DNA from: Mixophyes australis
Lineage: Eukaryota; Chordata; Amphibia; Anura; Limnodynastidae
Assembly: GCA_036250195.1 (NCBI GenBank)
Contig: JAVHZZ010000007.1
Location: 160,607,650-160,671,649, forward strand
DNA length: 64,000 nt
Reading direction: 5' to 3'
The position numbers and the translations under genes are program-made. The notes beneath the pieces are model-generated. The model worked only from the letters and a program-made list of their open reading frames with translations, made no database searches and had not been told where the DNA came from. Within the stretch, counting starts at the first letter, position 1, and every line of letters begins with the position of its first letter. This document shows positions 61,081 to 64,000 of the stretch, piece by piece.

Positions 61081-64000
<2,920 letters not shown>

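Overview
The window looks like vertebrate intronic DNA, most likely from a frog or another amphibian with a repeat-rich genome. Two short minus-strand exons match consecutive exons of the dipeptidyl-peptidase-like Kv4 channel subunit DPP10. Exon A (32349-32463) encodes the juxtamembrane and transmembrane segment. Exon B (12662-12757) encodes the start of the extracellular domain. Both have proper AG/GT borders and their phases fit (phase 1 to phase 1). I found no other host exon, so 1-12661 is read as the downstream intron, 12758-32348 as the intron between the exons, and 32464-64000 as the large upstream intron or 5' region. The amphibian call is inference. It rests on the L2 3' tails, Tc1, hAT and Harbinger-like families that I recognise as frog-type, not on a search.

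Roughly 30 percent of the window (about 19 kb, hand-summed) is tandem repeat. Arrays in order: 14-bp unit (3665-5355), AC/AT-rich (5717-7417), 32-bp (7609-8290), ACT-trinucleotide based (9023-12190), 19-bp (16379-16728), 20-bp (23193-26106), 36-bp (27166-27762), TATG/TG (32504-32835), 43-bp (34049-36493), 100-bp (41851-42750), 30-bp (43465-45445), 88-bp (47225-47945), about 105-bp (53690-54680), 27-bp (57315-57655) and 38-bp (59450-59880). Several carry a second level of order: exact long-range duplications of 672 bp, 1164 bp and 806 bp. Nearly all long open reading frames in the window are products of these arrays and are not genes.

Mobile elements fill much of the rest. There are three Tc1-like elements, all dead (13195-13690, 23022-27164, 29320-30380). 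Two related hAT elements are present: a deletion derivative with perfect 8-bp target duplications (40400-43103) and a rearranged copy that keeps an intact 419-codon C-terminal transposase frame (51990-55038). There are several L2-clade LINE pieces, the longest at 61081-64000 and interrupted by a 298-bp hAT-type MITE. Harbinger-like and palindromic MITEs and a three-copy CATACTTGCC family complete the set.

The most unusual structure is the Tc1-like element at 23022-27164. Its transposase reading frame is split by about 146 copies of a 20-bp unit that is itself a piece of that transposase gene. Removing the array leaves about 1.2 kb, a normal Tc1 length. The same element sits exactly at the edge of a separate 36-bp minisatellite. 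I see no bacterial features, CRISPR arrays, rRNA or tRNA genes.
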